From Farysia itapuensis (lineage: Eukaryota > Basidiomycota > Ustilaginomycetes > Ustilaginales > Ustilaginaceae), in assembly GCA_023212645.1 (NCBI GenBank), contig JALBYC010000013.1:62001-126000 (forward strand): DNA of 64,000 bases, given 5' to 3'. The position numbers and the translations under genes are program-made. Of this stretch, positions 61,248-64,000 are shown piece by piece. Numbering within the stretch: position 1 is the first letter of the stretch; each line of letters starts with the position of its first letter. The notes beneath the pieces are model-generated. The model saw nothing but the letters and a program-made list of their open reading frames with translations, did no database searches and was not told where the DNA came from.

Positions 61248-62648
61248 CTAAGGGATATCTGAGCCTGCTTCTTTCCATGCTTCTTCCACCACGCCACGTA
61301 GACGGCGAAAAGCCTCTTCGACCTGGTCTAGTGGGACTTGGCTGAAGCTTGTGCGTACGTATGGGCTTGTTTTTGCCGCTTTGGCATTACTGCCCGTGGA
61401 GTGTGGTGGGATAAATGCAACGCCGGGCAGAGCCAGTACGCCAGCGTCCTTGGCTCTCTTGTTGATGAGCTCAAACGAGTCACCCTCTGAGCCTTGTGCA
61501 GTAGGCGGGAGCTTCAGCTTGATCCAGAGGAACATACCAGCCGTCGGACGCACCCATTCGCCTACCGAAGGAGCAGCTGCTAGGATAGCACTAGCTGTGC
61601 TCTCGAATTGCTCCAATCGCGTCTGGTAGAAAGTTGCGACTTTGTCGGCGTGGACGAGGAATTGATCGATACCCCACTTGTTGAGGAGAGCGTATGCGAT
61701 CGCCTGACTCGTCCCAGAGGTCTGTAAGTTGCGACTACTGGTGTCTTTGTCAATAGCGTCGAGAAGTGGTGCTGGTCCAGTGACAAAACCAAGACGGAGA
61801 CCTGCGCTAAGTATTTTGCTGAAGCTGTCGAAGCGCAAGACATGACCCGGTGAACCATTCTCCTGGTCGAGGTGGAAGTAGGACAGTCCGCGCTTTCTTG
61901 TGACTGGATCTTGACCCAAGCCTTGGAAGCTGAGGAAGTAGTAGGGATCGTCTTCGAGCAGAAGCAGGTTGTGGGTACGTGCGATCTGTAGGATTTGGCG
62001 TTTCCGATCGTCGGAAGCGGACGTGCCAGACGGATTGGCGCCTGTCGGCGTCGTGTAAAGGAACTTGGGGAAAGGTGCGCCGCGCGTAGCATCGGCAGTG
62101 GTCCAGTTGGTCAGCAAAGATTCGAGCGCAAGGGGCTCTACACCTTGCGAATCTGTCTGTGCCTCAAAGATCTGTGCCTTGTAAGCTACCAAGCTCGGAA
62201 GGATGCCCGAGTAGGCGGGCGACTCTACCAGCACAGCATCTCCAGCGTCTATGAGTGCTTCAAACGTCTTTGTCAGTAGATCTTGCGACCCGCTGCCAAA
62301 CGAGCAACGCCATCGTGCCGGGCCATCGTCAGAGCCTGATCTCGGTCGTTGGTGGACGTGGCTTTGAAACTGTTCAATCCACTCGACTAGCTTGGGTATC
62401 CCGCTGGTGGCTGAGTACTGAAGCGCTACCTCGAGATCAGCGCCCTCGATCGGGATGCTGTGGGATTCGCCTTGTTCATCTGGCTTGAGCTCCAACACAA
62501 TCCGTTGGAATGGAAAGGTGGACGAATTGGGTTTGCCGGACAGCAACGAGATCATACCCGGCAGCAGCTCGGCTGGATACAACGAACGGATCGCCGACGG
62601 CATCCTGTTGCGTGCCGAGGACGACAAGATCGCATCATAGTCTACCAT
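61248..62648 (-). CDS. PLP-dependent class I/II aminotransferase (Aro8/aminoadipate type)
   Basis: 466 residues, intronless; the ATG at 62648 (MVDYDAILSSSARNRMP) is used since the earlier in-frame codon is TTG. The fold type I signature is complete: SGSQDLLTKTFEALIDAGDAV, the Asn in TPTGANPSG (about 205), the cofactor Asp in EDDPYYF (about 234), and Schiff-base Lys278 in FDSFSKILSAGLRLGF. The C-terminal Arg that binds the substrate carboxylate is in PYVRTSFSQV. Such fungal enzymes transaminate aromatic amino acids, aminoadipate or kynurenine with 2-oxoglutarate; which one cannot be decided. It lies 123 bp downstream of the ARG3 stop on the same strand, but no functional tie is implied. Confidence 0.9.
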   Translation of the reverse strand: MVDYDAILSSSARNRMPSAIRSLYPAELLPGMISLLSGKPNSSTFPFQRIVLELKPDEQGESHSIPIEGADLEVALQYSATSGIPKLVEWIEQFQSHVHQRPRSGSDDGPARWRCSFGSGSQDLLTKTFEALIDAGDAVLVESPAYSGILPSLVAYKAQIFEAQTDSQGVEPLALESLLTNWTTADATRGAPFPKFLYTTPTGANPSGTSASDDRKRQILQIARTHNLLLLEDDPYYFLSFQGLGQDPVTRKRGLSYFHLDQENGSPGHVLRFDSFSKILSAGLRLGFVTGPAPLLDAIDKDTSSRNLQTSGTSQAIAYALLNKWGIDQFLVHADKVATFYQTRLEQFESTASAILAAAPSVGEWVRPTAGMFLWIKLKLPPTAQGSEGDSFELINKRAKDAGVLALPGVAFIPPHSTGSNAKAAKTSPYVRTSFSQVPLDQVEEAFRRLRGVVEEAWKEAGSDIP

Positions 62649-62771
62649 CTTACCGTTCGATATATTGATAAGAGAAGAACGACACAAGGCAAAGCTAAAC
62701 CAAGGTTCGGTAATTGTATTTCATGTTTCGGCGTGCATACATATGGAGGAAGGACGGTGCGTACGGTGCTG

Positions 62772-63920
62772 CTACAGCTCCCATCGACCAAACATGCGGT
62801 CAAACAAACTCATGATCGTCCACTTTCGATTCTCGGCTTCGGGGAAGACGATGGAGCGGTCCGAGTAGAAGACTGCGTCGTCGACCTCATCGCCCTTGCG
62901 TGGAAGACAGTGCATGAACTTCCAGTCGGGTTTGGCTCCACCTTTACGTGCCAGTTCTTCTGTAATCTGGAAGCCGCGGAAGTCGCGGAGACGCTGGTCC
63001 TTTTGCGCTTCGTCACCCATACTGATCCATGTGTCGGTGACGAGAATATCGGCGTCCTTGATGGCCTCCAGCGGGTCGTTGGTCCAGCTGACCTGGCCGA
63101 GGGCATACGGCAGTTTCCCAGAGGATGAAAGAGTCGACATGCCGTCCTGCATCGTTCCCCATACCAGCTCGTCTCGTTTGTACGCATCGCCCTTGGGCGT
63201 AGCAACAGACAGATGAATGCCAAGTCGGGGATACGCAACCAACATGTCGTTCAGAATGTTGTTACTATCGCCAATCCAGGCCACTTTGAGTCCGGCGAGA
63301 GATGCAAGTTTCGTCGAAGTCTTGGACGAAGACGAGGTGGGGAAAGTTTCCAGCATCGTCTGCAAGTCGGCCAGAATCTGGGTGGGGTGGTATCGAGCGG
63401 AAAGCGCATTGATGACGGGTACGGACGAGTGCTTGGCTAAAAGCTCGATTTCGTCATGTCCACCAACACGAGCCATGATGCCGTCGACCATGGAGCTGAC
63501 GACCTTGGCCGTGTCATACAGACTCTCGTTGACGCCCAGCTGGATATCCGAAGGTGCTAAGAACAGACCTGTACCGCCGAGTGAAGCACAGCTGCTTTCC
63601 GAGGCCACACGTGTTCGCGTGCTTCGTTTACTAAACATGATCGCCACGGTCTTGTTCGCCAGACTCTGGACAATGGGCGACTGACCAGCGGCGAGCTGCT
63701 TGCGGCTCGATTGGGGCACTGACAGAGAAGATGCTTTGAAAGCCGCCTTGAACTCGATCGCACTCTGCAACACCGACTCGATCTGTGCCGGCGACAGATC
63801 GGCTAGCGACAACAGGCTTGGTGGGACCGGCGCCTTTGCTTGTGTCGAAGCATACCGCTGCGCGCGAGCGCTGCTCGCAGTCAGTCCAGATACCTTTTTG
63901 GCAAATGTGCGACTCGCCAT
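62772..63920 (-). CDS. ARG3: Ornithine carbamoyltransferase, mitochondrial
   Basis: Makes citrulline from ornithine and carbamoyl phosphate in arginine synthesis. 382 residues, intronless. The first about 30 residues (MASRTFAKKVSGLTASSARA onward) are Arg/Lys/Ser/Ala-rich without acids, a mitochondrial presequence, fitting the mitochondrial location usual outside Saccharomyces. The carbamoyl-phosphate loop is SKRSTRTRVASE (about 97-108), the HPxQ motif is HPTQILADLQT (H178), and the ornithine-side Cys338 lies in FMHCLPRKGDEV. The aspartate-containing segment VAWIGDSNNILNDM is also intact. Together with URA2 this gives the window both carbamoyl-phosphate-consuming transferases. The stretch from 63921 to the window end shows only leader-like sequence. 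Confidence 0.96.
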   Translation of the reverse strand: MASRTFAKKVSGLTASSARAQRYASTQAKAPVPPSLLSLADLSPAQIESVLQSAIEFKAAFKASSLSVPQSSRKQLAAGQSPIVQSLANKTVAIMFSKRSTRTRVASESSCASLGGTGLFLAPSDIQLGVNESLYDTAKVVSSMVDGIMARVGGHDEIELLAKHSSVPVINALSARYHPTQILADLQTMLETFPTSSSSKTSTKLASLAGLKVAWIGDSNNILNDMLVAYPRLGIHLSVATPKGDAYKRDELVWGTMQDGMSTLSSSGKLPYALGQVSWTNDPLEAIKDADILVTDTWISMGDEAQKDQRLRDFRGFQITEELARKGGAKPDWKFMHCLPRKGDEVDDAVFYSDRSIVFPEAENRKWTIMSLFDRMFGRWEL

Positions 63921-64000
63921 TGTGTGTCTGCGTGTGTTTTGTAGATTGCGGTAGGACGAGAGGAAAGGTTAGGTTTGAGAAGAAACGTCAAAAAAAGATA

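Noticed and set aside
45150..63920. A carbamoyl-phosphate gene cluster (URA2 and ARG3)
   Set aside because: They are more than 10 kb apart with six unrelated genes between them on both strands; co-location is most likely chance.
1..64000. CRISPR arrays, prophage, bacterial operons or riboswitches
   Set aside because: The DNA is clearly fungal nuclear; no regularly spaced repeat array or bacterial-type signal was seen.

Overview
This window looks like a stretch of smut-fungus chromosome (Basidiomycota, Ustilaginales; Ustilago, Sporisorium, Pseudozyma or a close relative). The support is a compact gene layout, mostly intronless or lightly spliced genes with 56-100 nt GT-AG introns, purely eukaryotic single-copy genes, two fungal Zn2Cys6 regulators and a Rua1-type zinc-finger regulator. 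I see no tRNA, rRNA, CRISPR array, insertion sequence or intact transposon. The species is not identified. All family calls come from reading the protein sequence by eye; no database search was run.

Layout. 1-11 kb: QCR10 (complex III), cytosolic methionyl-tRNA synthetase, PAM16 (mitochondrial import motor), a PriB-like Zn2Cys6 factor, an unrecognised disordered nuclear protein, YOP1 (ER shaping) and MIA40 (intermembrane-space import). 11-15.4 kb is the most accessory-looking part: a predicted secreted isochorismatase-like protein whose catalytic cysteine appears replaced, preceded by an 8-bp tandem array, then an orphan coiled-coil gene and a solo BED finger/hAT-transposase-like N-terminal fragment. 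15.4-30.5 kb is housekeeping: SEC6 (exocyst), a second Zn2Cys6 factor, a small spliced protein of unknown function, glutamine-dependent NAD+ synthetase QNS1, UPF2 (nonsense-mediated decay) and RPB3 (RNA polymerase II). 31-37 kb: a secreted GMC oxidoreductase, an acidic nuclear protein, a DUF4385 protein and an MFS transporter. 38-45 kb: a 1,074-residue Ser/Gln-rich protein with several PKA-type sites and a long upstream region, an NADP-type medium-chain reductase, the complex I 9.5 kDa subunit and a Sec14-like lipid-transfer protein. 45-64 kb: the multifunctional pyrimidine enzyme URA2 (CPSase/ATCase with a dead DHOase-like domain), an ING-family PHD protein, CMS1, the Rua1-C-domain regulator, a two-part membrane protein, a BAR protein, a class I aminotransferase and mitochondrial ornithine carbamoyltransferase.

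How the genes relate. There is no operon-like system. Four genes serve mitochondrial respiration or import (QCR10, PAM16, MIA40, NUO9.5). URA2 and ARG3 are the two carbamoyl-phosphate-consuming transferases of pyrimidine and arginine synthesis. The genes most likely tied to lifestyle are the secreted isochorismatase-like protein, the secreted GMC oxidoreductase, the MFS pump and the three transcription factors. Exon-intron models were built by hand from splice signals, reading-frame phase and family conservation. They correct several starts and join exons as short as 3, 12, 14 and 17 nt.
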